This document shows, piece after piece, positions 34,262 through 45,722 of a DNA stretch of 64,000 nucleotides. The translations under genes and the position numbers were made by a program. Numbering within the stretch: position 1 is the first letter of the stretch; every line of letters begins with the position of its first letter. The stretch comes from Taenia hydatigena (lineage: Eukaryota > Platyhelminthes > Cestoda > Cyclophyllidea > Taeniidae), in NCBI GenBank assembly GCA_036345935.2, contig JADWOT020000002.1:4414617-4478616 (forward strand), in the 5' to 3' direction. The notes under the pieces were generated by a model. It saw only the letters and a program-made list of their open reading frames with translations. It ran no database searches and had not been told where the DNA came from.

Positions 34262-36791
34262 TTAGCAGCAGAGCCAAGAAGCAGGACATAACTTGTGGTT
34301 ATTACCACGTTCTACAGCACTTGAGATCTTCTCACATATTTCTCTGTGACCGTGATCATTAGCAATTAGAAAAGCTGTCATATTCCCTTCAGTCGTCGCA
34401 TTGGCATCAGCTCCTGAGCACAAGAGAGTTAGAAATAACACATTGTTGGTAATAAAGCAAAGATGGGGATGACTAAAAGGCTGTTTGCATAAACAGGTGG
34501 TTAGAATCAATGATGGCGCTGCTTTATTGTTGTAAAGGTACGAAATATCTATGTTGCCTTTATAGGGATAAACTCTTTAATAATTAAGGAAATTTGTGGC
34601 TTAGCGAACACTATGGCTGTGCAAAAACAACCACTTACCAGCGTCCAAAAGATGGTCAACTATTTTTACGTCACCAACCTTGGCGGCCAGCATAAGTGGC
34701 GTCCAGCCCTCACTGTCCTTCTGCTCGATGTTAGCTCCGTTTGACAGAAAGTATTGAAGAACAGACAGGTGACGGCCTCGAATTGCTGCAAAAATTGGTG
34801 GATCCATAGAGGTATCAGAATAGTTGATGTCAGCTCCATGCATGAGTAACAGTTGCAACAGTAGCAGGTGGCCGTTTAAGGTAGCATGCTCAAGTGAAAC
34901 TTGCAGGCATCTGCTTCGCGAAGAGGAGGAGCGGGTGGTCGCCAAAATGAATTTTGCCATTTCGTAGTCTCCCTATTTGTACAAGGAATAAACCTGCACA
35001 TAAATGCGTCACGAGAAATCCCCCTATTTATTCGATAAACCATTGTACTTTTTACCATTTTGAGAGTATGCAGTGCGCAAAATTATTCTTATACGCAGTT
35101 GTGCTAGCAACGAGTAAAGCCGTTGCCTCCGCGAATGTCATAAAGCCAATACAGAATACATACCTCGACACTAGCAAGAGTAAGCGCAGATTGGTTTCTT
35201 TCATTCAGTTTGGAGCCCTCATCGACACCATGAAAGATGAGACACCGAATTACATTCATGTGGTTGTAACGAACGGCTCTATCTAAAGGTGTCCGACCAT
35301 ACAAGTTTCGCACATCGGGGCGAGCTCCATGTTTAAGAAGTAATCGTACACATGGCAGGTGATCTTTTGTGGCTGCGCAGTGAAGCACGGTGTTCATGAT
35401 CTTGTCAGTGCAAGAAACCGAGGCACCATGCTCAAGGAGGATCTTCAATGCGTCTTGGTCTCCTTTATACGCTGCCAAATGAAGTGGAGGACACCACGAC
35501 TTCTCATCGCTTTCGTTAGGATCCGCCTGAGAATGAAAATGGCCAATCCTGCATTTATCAGTCGCAGTAACCCTATGTTACGAGTGCATGGAGCAAGTTT
35601 GGTTTTGCTGCCCTTAAGATATTGCTTTAACTCTTCCTGTCATAAAAAATTTCAACTACCTGCAAATTTATCTCCGCAATTTGGCGGCGTCTATTTTATT
35701 TTAGAGCACAGAAGATCTCAAATGCGAAATGCGACCTACATCGCTCTCCAACAAACGCTTCATGGCAGCGATATTGTTGTGAAGTATGGCTTGAAAGAGA
35801 GTTTGTGGCTCATCACTTCTAATTTCCTCATCTTTCTCATCGTGCGATCTGCGTGAGTGCTGTAAAAGCAAATTTAATTTGATTAAAATAATATGCTCAA
35901 TATTTTGCTTCGATATATTAGTTCACTTATCGGCAACATAAGGGAGGGTCGATTGAATTCTAAGTCAAGTTATTTTGCCTCTAAATGCGTGAAATTCTGG
36001 GGCATCATATCACAGGGTTACTAAGAAAAAAGATTAGATGCAAAGGAAATAACGATGTCACGTGCCACAATATTAGCAGGAACCAGTGTAGATCCAATTT
36101 CACCAATTAATTGAACTTCCTCATTGGCTTCGTGCGAAAGCAAGTATTGCACAACATCAGAGTGACCATGTGTACGGGCTTCCATTAGCGGTGTTTGGTG
36201 GCTATTATTTTTTATGTTGGCTGTGCTGTCAGATTTACACAGCAGAGTGACAGCGGCAAAATTGCCCTTCCTTGCCGCCCAGTGGAGGGGCGTGTTGCCA
36301 AGGTAATCACACAGGTAAGTGTGAGCCCCATTATCGAGGAGGAGCTGCATCATCTCTATGTTACCGATTGATGTAGCTTCTATGAGTGGAGTCGTCGTGG
36401 GATCTTCTGTATGCACATTAGGATCAGCCTAGAAAATGTGAAGTAATGTTGGATCAGATGCGTGGACTGGTTTACCCATGTTGAACAGGCGATGTTACAT
36501 TACGAATGATAACAGAATCGAGCGTTATAGCTGATAATACTATTGCCTGGCAACAGGCACTATGTTTGGCTAGCTGCGCAAGTGTTATGCACGGATTTAT
36601 AAAATGGAAAGTGTGAGCCTTGTTAGTCATTTCATGTCGAATAAAGAATTATAAGGTTAATCAATGGCGAAGAGTTAAAGACGACTCACGCCGTTTTCCA
36701 GTAGCTGCCTTGCGACCGAGAGCAGATTATTTTCCACTGCTTGAGACAAGGTAACTGAAGTGATGCCACCATCTATAGGGCCGGTATCCAT
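34262..36791 (-). CDS. Ankyrin-repeat protein, six-exon gene
   Basis: Exons on the minus strand: 36791-36690 (ATG, MDTGPIDGG), 36428 to about 36117, 35859-35740, 35526-35164, 34972-34639, and 34413-34262 (TGA or TAA stop at the low end). All have GT-AG sites, including GTGAGT after exon 1, GTATGT after exon 4 and GTAAGT after exon 5; only the exon 2 donor is uncertain. Joins rebuild ankyrin helices exactly (LLENG|ADPN, LLESD|ADPN, LLDAG|ADAN). The product is about 460 residues with roughly eleven or twelve ankyrin repeats (TPLHWAARKG, TPLMLAAKVG) and a Cys-rich end, CPASWLCC, that could be lipidated. Ankyrin repeats are protein-binding scaffolds, probably intracellular; no other domain is seen, so partners and pathway are unknown. 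Exons 5 and 6 are also present in the right arm of the inverted duplication. Confidence 0.85.
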
Positions 36792-39519
36792 TCGTCTATC
36801 CTTTAAAGTAGAAAAGCAGTGAAGAAAACCCCTGTAAAAATTTCTGTTAAACATAACTGTACCAAGTTGAAATCGCGATAGTAGACAATTAAACCGTTTC
36901 ATTAAAAAGACAATGTCGCAGCAAACATAAAAGCGACCTATATATAAAAATGAAGATTTATATGAACCCAGGAGCCACTTGTACTGAAATGCTCTCATGA
37001 ATAAACTGATCAAAATTCAAATCATTTGACATCCGTTTGCCGCAATGACCTCTAACGTGTTAAAATAAAACAAGCTGAAGTATGTTTTTGTCGGCACAGA
37101 CATTTTGAATTGTGGAGACAACGGTAATTTTGTTATTACAGCAATCGTGCTTGATTGAGCGTGCGGAATTTTAATCCATTAATTGTCTGTGAGCTTTTCC
37201 AGCAATCAGACTCGATGTATTGAGCACTTATAACGGCGATGGCTTATTCTTGCCAATAGCAGTGCGACGGAGGTCGATGGAAGTGATGCGACACATGGGC
37301 TTTCATTTTCATGTGCACATATTGGCCGATCAATGCTAACTTTTGAAATGTTATCGGAAAAACATGATTGTCCCTGTGCTGAAAGTTACTAATTATCCAT
37401 GCCTGAGCAAAATTCGGAACTTTAAATGCTATGCAGCACCATATGTTGCGGTACAGGTCTCCGGATCACATTTAAATTAACACAGCGCTTACAATAAGGC
37501 TTCTTGATCCGATAATTTTGTTCAGATTTTGTCAATAATTGCCCATTGAAAGGAACCTGGATGGACCTATGTAACAAGGCGCTTATAGGCAGAATAAATC
37601 GATCTAGATGCAAGTAAAACCACTGAAAAAATGCTTATAATAGAAAATGTAAGCAACGCGATTAGCTCGCTCTTTGTTTTTCCTGTGATTCGAAATCTAG
37701 CATCATGCGTAATTACGACTTCTACCTTAAAGACTGTACGATAATGAAACCGGTTGTGCCACTCTAGACACAAATTGGAGGAAGTCGCTTGCAGCCGCCA
37801 AGTGCTTGTCTCATTTCCTATAAATTAAGCAAGAGACCTATGATTTTCGTAAAATGCCGGATAATGACTAAGAAAACAAACTTAGGTATCCATGAAGCGA
37901 AATGTGTTTTGATGATGACGGTTGCAGACTTAATTGCGATTCATCGTATAATTAACGAGCCTGCACAAAACGTTCTCCAATGGTTGTACAAAAGGAAAAT
38001 ATCATTTCACCTTTGTGATTGCTTTCTGAATGTATCGCATAGTTAAGCTAAGGCAAGATCGTATACCTCTGACTGCATTCAGTGAAATGTCTTGAAGTAA
38101 ATGTTAACACCACGAAAGTGTAGCTTAGCTTTTGCTATGGATAATAGCTGCAGAGAAAGTTCAAAGTATATCTGTCAGGGACTCAAATATAATATAAATA
38201 CCATGATTTAGGAAAACGGCAAAGTAAATTGACTAAAGCATCTTCTGTTTGCCAAGTATCCTGCCTCGTGGCCTCCTCAACGTCTGGCCGATATAACCAT
38301 TTCTCAAAAAAACATTCCGTTGGGAATTGTGCGATCTAATCCTATGTAAACGCAAAGAAATTGGTAGGATTACGCGCACACTTCGAAGACATTTTGCAAT
38401 AATGCAAGAGATAGAATTGGCATCATAAAAACCCCTCGCTTGGCCCACTTTTTGAACCGATGGCATTCCTTCCCTTATTTGAAATACGTGCGCATACTAA
38501 ACTTTCCAGTGCGAACCAAATAAATTCATGCACTCTTGTTATCAACACCAGGCTCGAAGTTCACCTTATCCCCCTTCTCGCATTTATTCTGAGGATTAAA
38601 GAACAAGTGGCATCGCATCTTGGCGCTATGTGCAATAAATTACGTGAAGTTCAAGGCAGCAAAGACTTGACAGACAAATTCTATGCGAGTGTCTGTTTTG
38701 AGGTTTTGCAATTGAACTTTCAATTCAGGATTTAGTATGCATTGACAGAGACTCAATGGGTTTTATAAAAGCCCACTTTCGTCATAGTAATGAATGCCTG
38801 CATATCTTTACGAGCTGAGGCATGGCTCCCAGCTTTTGCCCAGGAATGGGACGAAATTAAGCCTCGTTGGTGTAAAATGAGTCAGTCAACACTTTATCCT
38901 CATTAAATTTCTTTACGCGGAATTTCATTAAATTTCTTTGATTGCTTATATTTGGTAAAAGGTAGTTGATAAGGCTTAAACCTCTTATTTGAAAAATGCG
39001 AACCGTAAATGGCCTTGTGGAATGCTTGAAACACAGAAATGAGACCAGACATTGTCGGCGACCCGCATGTCATCAGAAATATTGCTACAACTTCGCGATC
39101 GTCAGAGCACAGAGCGCACTTTGAATGAAAAGTGTTTAATATCAGATCAAGGTCAGGCCTGAAGTGTCGTTCGACTCACCCATTGTTCATCCCAACATCG
39201 ATCCGTCAGATGGTTCCATACGTTTAAGCTTTCTTGACCACTGGCATAGGTGAGCAAATCCACGTGCATTAAAATTCATGTAAACAATGTTTGAGAGCAA
39301 TGATCAGCGCATTTCGCAAAAAAAGCCAAAGATTTCATGAGGCAAACACTGAAAACGGAACATTTCATTATTTCAGTGCGTGAAGTTTGACTCCAGATAG
39401 CAGTTGTAGGGTTTGAAAGTTTAGTTACAGTCAAAATTTATGGGCTGAAAGAAGGGAATCGATTGTGTGTATTGTAGTTTACTTATCCGTTTGGCTTGCC
39501 TGATACACATCTTTTACAG
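36792..39519. other. Upstream flank of the ankyrin gene, no supported gene
   Basis: A ttttttacag acceptor-like site lies about 40 bases upstream of the ankyrin ATG and could mark a 5' UTR exon or a trans-splice site. A minus frame at 37567-37773 has one hydrophobic segment (LLTFSIISIFSVVLL). A minus frame at 38233-38466 ends in an Arg-rich block. Neither is supported enough to call. Confidence 0.25.
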
Positions 39520-40087
39520 CCTGCTAGCGTTGGTGAAGGTGGTGCTCTATCTCATTGGTCACCTCACTTTCGATTCAGCAAACAACTTTTTGAAGTACTC
39601 GATGATCCTGCATGGCTATTCACAATGACGACGTGTGTGCTAGCTGGTCTTCCAGTCAGGGGACGTCGCCTCCCACCAAATATCGCGTGGTTCGAGTGGG
39701 CTCGCGATAACGACAGTCTGCCCACCGAAGAGGAGAAGCCGGAGATGGTGCAGAATGCGACAGAAATAAGGAAAGATTTTGATCAGAAAGGTGGTGACGC
39801 TATTGATGCTCCTGCTAGTACTGCCAACCGAGAAGACTAGGTTAGTCAAGCAACTCACAGCGCAAAGGACATTCATTGAATGGTCAGTGGAAGTTGATAC
39901 CATTATTATGTTATTGCCTTAGGATTTTACGCTCTCCGATACCACATCTGATGCCGTTTCGTCATTCGCAAAAATACGCCATTCGCTTGAATCCAAGCGC
40001 GAAAGCTTTTCTGGTCCTTATATAACATTCTACTTACCACTCAACTTGGAATCACAGGGCGTTGTTATCTGGCACCCATTGCTTTAA
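39520..40087 (+). CDS. Candidate exons a and b of an unknown multi-exon gene
   Basis: Exon a begins at 39520 after a tgatacacatcttttacag acceptor and reads PASVGEGGALSHWSPHFRF, then a segment with SLPTEEEKPEMVQNATEI, to a TAG at 39838. Exon b begins at 39923 after a gttattgccttag acceptor and reads DFTLSDTTSDAVSSFAKI, then SFSGPYITFYLPLNL, to a TAA at 40085. Both look strongly protein-like and the region is GC-richer than its flanks. The donor joining them is not clear; a TAG precedes the best GTTAGT site. Either one exon ends earlier, the gene is damaged, or the assembly has an error. No family is recognised. Confidence 0.4.
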
Positions 40088-40091
40088 CCAG

Positions 40092-40502
40092 AACGCAGAT
40101 GTTTGTACTACGTACTGCTTTATCGAATTCCTGGGAACTGACAATCATCGTGATGAACTAAGTGATCATTATAACACTCTCTTCTTCGAAAATGTCTTGC
40201 GTGAAGATCAGTCTCACCCAGAGTCGGGACAAGCGTCCAGCAACTGTCTATGCTATGCATTTGTTGAGTGTTCGGCAAGTTTACATCAATGGCGCACAAG
40301 CTACAGTTCTCCCCTTTACTTAACCAGACTGCTTGAAATTGAAGAATTGAGTAGGCCGTCATTGACTGCAGACTTTTGTCCTTGGTCAACGCTGAATGAC
40401 AAAGGCACGGGGGCTCTACCCGACGGCCTTTTATCGAAGATATCCGACACAAGGAGTGCTCTACATGTCCTCTGGACAAGGACGATGACGGCGATAGTGG
40501 AA
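40092..40502 (+). CDS. Candidate exon c of the same region
   Basis: The frame is open from an AG at 40090-40091 to a GTAAAT donor-like site at 40503 and beyond. It is rich in charged and polar residues, for example DNHRDELSDHYNTLFFENV and LEIEELSRPSLTADF. In the last 170 bases another frame also looks coding and has clustered cysteines (ECSTCPLDKDDDGDSGSKC), which suggests a frame change or sequence error near 40.4-40.5 kb. The product is unknown. Confidence 0.33.
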
Positions 40503-40587
40503 GTAAATGCAGTAATTGGCTATCCGACTCCTGCTCTTTGGTTCTTCACCAAAATCGGATGCTCAAGGCGAAATCGCCAATCTGATT

Positions 40588-41343
40588 TTCAGCTTGTCTT
40601 TATATAGTGAAGCCTCATCCAGCGGCGAATATGATGACACTGTCAGTGAGCCTGATAAAGTAAGTAAAGAGCTGCCTCAATTCGTTTCATCGCAAGCCTA
40701 CAAGGACGTTCGTGTGCCTCATCCACCAATAACAGCTTGCGCGCAATGCAGACAAGAATACGACGGGACGAGAAGGTCAATTAACGTAGGCCTAGATTCG
40801 GATTGGAGGTGGTTTGTTCGTGGAACTCGATGGTCCATACGATTTGCTCCGCAACAAAATACGGACCTTTCGATGACAGGTATCCTAATCCCTCCATGGC
40901 GAGCCAGCTCAGGTCATGGCTCGATCCCGTGGTAAGTCAATTCATCACAGTAATTCTTCTAGGGCGAGTATGCTAATGTTGAGTTTATTAAGCAACGTGT
41001 GCCTTCCTAAATTGCACAAAATAGATTGCATTCTTGGTGCTATTTAAAGACGTTTAAGTAAAAGTGGTAAATATTAATTCCACTACTAGGTGCAGTTCAT
41101 TGCTTGATTAAAATGCATGTGGTGTGAGAGTGGGAGTGCAAGCCAAGAATGCATGCACAGCAGACATTTTCTAATTATATATGGGAAAAGGGGTTGTCTC
41201 CGCTGCCGTCTTTGCTCAATCTGATGCCCCACAGCGCATTACCAAGACCTCAGCTTAGTAGTGTTCCCTGGATGACGCCGCTCGACGCTCTCTCGCTCTT
41301 CGACCACGTGCCCATCCCCGTCATAGAAGAACGTTTGGAGAGG
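40588..41343 (+). CDS. Candidate exons d and e of the same region
   Basis: Exon d runs from near the gattttcag acceptor at about 40588 to 40931, where the perfect donor GTAAGT begins. It includes SEASSSGEYDDTVSEPDKV and ITACAQCRQEYDGTRRS. Another GTAAGT lies inside it at about 40660, so alternative splicing or a shorter exon is possible. Exon e starts at 41235 after tctgatgccccacag and enters in the matching phase (2), reading PRPQLSSVPWMTPLDALSLF, then PIPVIEERLER, up to a weak donor at 41344. The phase match across this intron is the best evidence that the region is a real gene. A further open stretch at 41.45-41.68 kb (LRSGSSHGPLALVAASSPPR) may be the last exon. Function unknown. Confidence 0.4.
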
Positions 41344-41689
41344 GTGCCTATCCTCCACTTACCCGTCTGCGCTTTCTTGTTGTTATGGGTCTGGTCACCA
41401 ACTGGATAGCGTAGATTTCAATCATGGAGTGCTATGCGACACTTGGTGTGTCACGATTTCATCCTTCGCTCATCAGTAGCCCTGTGGCTGCATGCGTGCT
41501 GCAGCCTTTGAGCTGGGGCTGCGGTCAGGCTCCTCTCATGGACCTCTGGCCCTTGTGGCTGCCTCGTCGCCTCCTCGTCCTGTCACTCAGATTCTCCCAA
41601 CTTCGATTCTCCTCCCTGCGCCGCAGGCAACACCACCTCCAACACATGTTTCCTTTCTCTGATCTCAACGAGCTTTAGAGTCACATCCC

Positions 41690-43500
41690 GTTTCGCTATA
41701 TTGTACCCTACACTCTAAGCTCTTGTTAGAAATAATCTATTAATTTCGTCTTAGTGACATTTAAATTGATGTTTCTTTATGGAATGGAATGCACATCATG
41801 CATTGTTTTTTTCGTAACGAATTTTGTTGCATTTAGCAGAAACTACGCAACACATGATCCTTGATTCGCGTTTCTATTTAGGAGTGGATTTCCTGGCTTT
41901 GTGAGAGTGGCTCACATTGCATTCACCTCGCTCGAAGGACTTGTGCAATTGCACGACGCGACTGGTGTTGGCATCGCCAAATCGGTTTGTGGTACATTCT
42001 AACTTCATTTTTGCTGTAAAATGGCATTCACTGCCAGCTGTTATGTGTGGTCTCACCAAATCTATCCAGTTTTGTTGAAAATATGCAACAGCACTAAATT
42101 TTCTCGCCAAGAATGGGCCGCAAAACAGACTTTGCATTGGAAACGAACCACGTCATTGACAAAGTGATTTATCATGAAAGCCAATACATTGCTCCCAATT
42201 GTCATACTTTAATTGCAACGGGATTTCCTCCTGACATTTAATGATTTGCTCCGGTTATGTATCTTAACCACCGGTCATAGTTGAGGCTTTCTGCCACAAA
42301 TGCGGATACCTTTGCTAGATTAAATAGAACATGCGACTGATCCTAATATAATTGTACAACTTAGATTGGATAACTTATTAGGTAATTTATATTAGATGAG
42401 CACGACCTTTTAGGTGGGAAGCGAGGGAGTAGTTGGAACCTAATACAAAACAAACCGGTCGGTTTCGCCGACGTGGCGAGTCTGCTCCCTTAACTGCTAC
42501 CGATTCGCTGCCTAACTAGAGCTCAAGTATTATATTAAAGATGCCTAAAATCATTCAACCTTCTCTTACCAGGGGTAGTGGTAGTAAAAGAGTAGGAAAA
42601 CAGAGAAAATCATACACTGGCGGTAACGTTTGAGGATGTTCTATCTTTAAAATGACATTAATTATAAAGGTTTGATGAAAACTGTCAGCTCCAACATTCA
42701 CTTATATTTCAGCGCCAATGAATTCCACTAATCCCATGGGCGCGATCGCAAAGGTTATTTTCGGCGACAATAGATGTCGAAGTCTTTTTCGACTCTGACA
42801 TCAACTAATGCCGCAAGGTACTAGCTCGGCTTATCGGAGACTTATATCATCGTTACCTAGTGCCTAGTGAGGATGATGTTGAGTACGCTAGGAATCTGCA
42901 ACTCCTAGTAGGACGGGCGAATCAGGGCATATTACTCGACAGGATCACTAGTTGGGTGATCGTTTAATTTAGGGCGTGGATCCAGCCACATAGTGTTGCG
43001 GGGTACCCACGCACAGATGAACAACGACCTTAGTCAATTAATCGAGGTAGCAACAGGAAAGTGTTGGGAGCTCCTTCTGACATCGCTTCCTAATACGTCC
43101 AACCGATGTGCAAAACTTGAATATCCACGTTTGATCCCTCCGCTCTGCGACCCAAGATTATAAAGCAAATGCGTCCTATTCTGCCTACACTAAAATGCCT
43201 TAACAAACTATAGGGACGCTTCTTAGCTCGGGTGCAGCTGCGCTAAAAGCATACCCTGAGCTTTCCCAAACCTGTGCAACGCGATGTCGCATCGGTGTCT
43301 TCTTTGCAAAACTGATCTCAGTGGAATGAGGAAGACATTAATAAATGAAAGACATCGTTAGCATTTGCAACATGAAAAGAAACCTAATCGATGTGACTTA
43401 TTGTGTCCAGAACTACCTTAGCATGTGATGCTTGCAGTCGATTTCCTTCGTAATGCCAAAACGGCTCCGAAATATCGAAAAGGATGCTTCTGTCTACTAA
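41690..43500. other. No recognisable content
   Basis: No supported gene. If the Gypsy element once had gag and protease 5' of the pol segment, they are no longer recognisable here. Confidence 0.3.
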
Positions 43501-43639
43501 TGCAGAGAGGTAGACACGGTTGCGGTGTCCCCTAAAATAGACGCAGCTGAAATCTGGAGTGTGCATTTCGAGGCTGCAACTAGTTTTACTTGCAGATTGC
43601 TCGAGCTCTGCTCACAGTCACCGCACTTCGCTGATAGTA

Positions 43640-44455
43640 AGGAGGTTGAACTTCGCTCATTGTTGAGCAAGTGTCGAGACATGTTCTCATCGCAAGGAGC
43701 GGAACTCGGTCCAACAAGCCTCGCCAAAGTACCATGGGCATCGGCAAAGCTAGACCCATTTAGCAACCACCTAAATGCATATCGCTAATTCTCCTGGAAG
43801 AAGTGGACCGACAGGTGGAAAAGATGACCAAGGATGAGGTCAAAGAGCCATCAAAGTCACGACGCGCCTCTCCAATCGCACTGGTAAAAAAGCAGCGTAG
43901 CTGCGAAGAATGCGATTCCCCTAGCCTATGTATATAAATAATTGAGTTCTCTTCATGAATTAAAGTGGTTCTCTACTCTGAACTTAAAATACGGATACTG
44001 GCACGCAGAAGTGGTGGAAATAGACAAAAAGAAGACAGATTTGTAGTGTCAACAGGCCTGATGCCATCTAATCAATGCTAGTTGATCTCCGCAATGCTGC
44101 AGCCAAAGCAAGTGCTTTATACAGCCAGTATTAATTAGTCTCTCAAAACGCTGCCTAATCTATTTCGGTGACATCTTATTTTGGCAAAGACATCTGAGAG
44201 CGCAACTCCAATCTAAAAACTAGTACTAACTTTTCAGCGAGATGCAGGGTTAGCCATGGACTCAAAAATGCCATTTCTTTCCTTGGCACCTTCCTGCGAC
44301 ATAACGTCTCTTCAGACGAAACGGCAGTGACTGAAGACCGTACGAGACAGGTGGCGACATGTCCAATAGTTTCCCGCAGTTCCCTTAACTTGAAGTCTAC
44401 TGCAGGCGTCTTGTTATAGACCTTTATAAGATTGCTTGCCATTCAACTTTTAACT
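43640..44455 (+). pseudogene. Decayed Ty3/Gypsy-type pol (reverse transcriptase) segment
   Basis: Blocks appear in the order expected for Ty3/Gypsy reverse transcriptase, but in changing frames. A lead-in with LLSKCRDMFSSQ is near 43660. LEEVDRQVEKMTKDEV is at 43790-43900, then RRASPIALVKK. WFSTLNLKYGYWHAEV is at 43966-44046. The catalytic box is degenerate as IYFGDIL near 44160, where Y-x-DD is expected. FLGTFLRHNVSSDETAV and the connection region follow at 44270-44450. Stop codons and frameshifts separate the blocks, and one catalytic aspartate is replaced by Gly. No LTRs, RNase H or integrase were found. It is a dead fragment in plus orientation between the two arms of the inverted duplication. 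Confidence 0.82.
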
Positions 44456-45587
44456 ACTTGGTTTATTTTACTAACAAACATAGGCAGTTTTGCTATAAAT
44501 ATACAACTGCGTTTAGGAATATCAGGCTTCATCAAGATTTCGTCTATATATCTATATGTCTCAACCTATCATTGCATTTATTTGAAGTAGCAAAAATGAA
44601 GCCGAAGAAAAGCGCTAGTAATTACGTTAAAAGATAAAGCAGGATAACTATACATCTGCAATCAGAATGTTGTTTAAGACCATCAGCCCAAAACAGTCAC
44701 ACGAACTTCCAATAAAAACTAGACCACCTACGGTAGAACATGATAAAGCTTCGAATTCAAGACTGCTTAAAGGAAGAGACAAAGGGCTCTGGAAGTCTGC
44801 TCGTGCTATTTTGCCTGTCTAAATAATCAGCTACGATTTCTATGGTCTCCTCTCAAACGAGGTAAAGTTGAGTGCACACTATTTCAAAGCTTTTGCTCGA
44901 AGAAGCTCGTGCAACATCCAAACTGTAAGATATCAGCTCTTTACACATGATTTTGTGCACTGTCAAATGGAATCGTTCGTTACCAACTAAAACATGGGGA
45001 GACTTTACTAGGAAAGGAAAAGTGAAGGCACGGATGAGAAATGAGTCATCCCTGCCTACCATTAAGTGTTATTACAAAACCAACTTAACAGCATTATCCC
45101 AACGATATTAGGACCCACACTTTTGACAAGATGTAGCATTTATTTCTTGCTGTCTACTTCAATAGTAGTGTAAACTTATAAAAAATGGGTGATTTACAAA
45201 GCATTCTTTAAGGAATGAAATGCGCTGCTCAATGCAAACTATCAACTAGAATAAAGATGGCATTAATTACTAAAGCTCACAAGTCGGTTGGATTGCCTGA
45301 GGGTTAACAAAAAGGCCTAATGGACACTAATGGACACTAATGAGATGTTAATAATGTCAGTGCCTTCTACCACAATGTTCAAATTCAGGCGAAATTTCCA
45401 TAACAGAGAAATCGAAGAGACCAGTTAGAGATAGTGATATCAAATATATACACAGCTGCTAGCAAATTAGAAGGCTAGTATGAAGGGTTTCTCCAAATCC
45501 GTCAAATGAAAGCCACAAACAGGTAAATGAGTTAAGATTTTAAAGTATGTGGAGGGAAAAGCGGTTGGATGGAGGGAGAAGAGGAAA
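44456..45587. other. No recognisable content
   Basis: AT-rich spacer. It has a short tandem repeat of an 11-base word (aatggacacta) near 45320. Confidence 0.4.
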
Positions 45588-45722
45588 ATGAAACGCAAAG
45601 CAGAAATATTTTTTGCCATCTTTTATTTTTTAATCGTACACGTAAGTGCACTGCCGAGTCGTATGATGTTTGGGAAGCGAAGCTCAGCCACAATGCATGG
45701 CACCTTCAGTTCCCTGCGCTGA
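45588..45722 (+). CDS. Candidate neuropeptide precursor (one amidated peptide)
   Basis: An ATG in good context (A at -3) opens 44 codons. Residues 1-21 are a classic signal peptide: MKRK, a hydrophobic core with AIFYFLIV, and a V-S-A cleavage site. Cleavage there would free LPSRMMFGKR: a peptide followed by Gly-Lys-Arg, the standard signal for dibasic cleavage and C-terminal amidation, giving LPSRMMF-amide. The remaining 13 residues (SSATMHGTFSSLR) would be a spacer tail. Flatworms are known to have such very short precursors. Caution: a GTAAGT donor-like string lies within the frame at 45642, an overlapping frame in another register is also open, and there is only one peptide copy. The motifs are seen; function as a neuropeptide is inferred. 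Confidence 0.5.
   Translation: MKRKAEIFFAIFYFLIVHVSALPSRMMFGKRSSATMHGTFSSLR

Larger units (their letters stand above)
27510..34957. repeat. Left arm of an inverted segmental duplication
   Basis: Matches 47950-52277 in inverted orientation. The arms share, in mirror order, the 27.5-28.0 kb segment, an open frame at 28.3 kb, a segment at 29.5-30.1 kb, and the 3' end of the ankyrin gene with its downstream flank (33.35-34.96 kb). The left arm has about 3.25 kb (30096-33346) absent from the right arm. Similarity is high in many blocks, for example 20-base identical runs around the 28.4 kb frame, but numerous substitutions and indels are present. Confidence 0.85.

Noticed and set aside
38233..38466. 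Arg-rich minus frame that faintly resembles the region before the endonuclease of Penelope-like elements
   Set aside because: The resemblance is limited to a few residues (RLHRIRS, LRNGY) and needs an assumed deletion.
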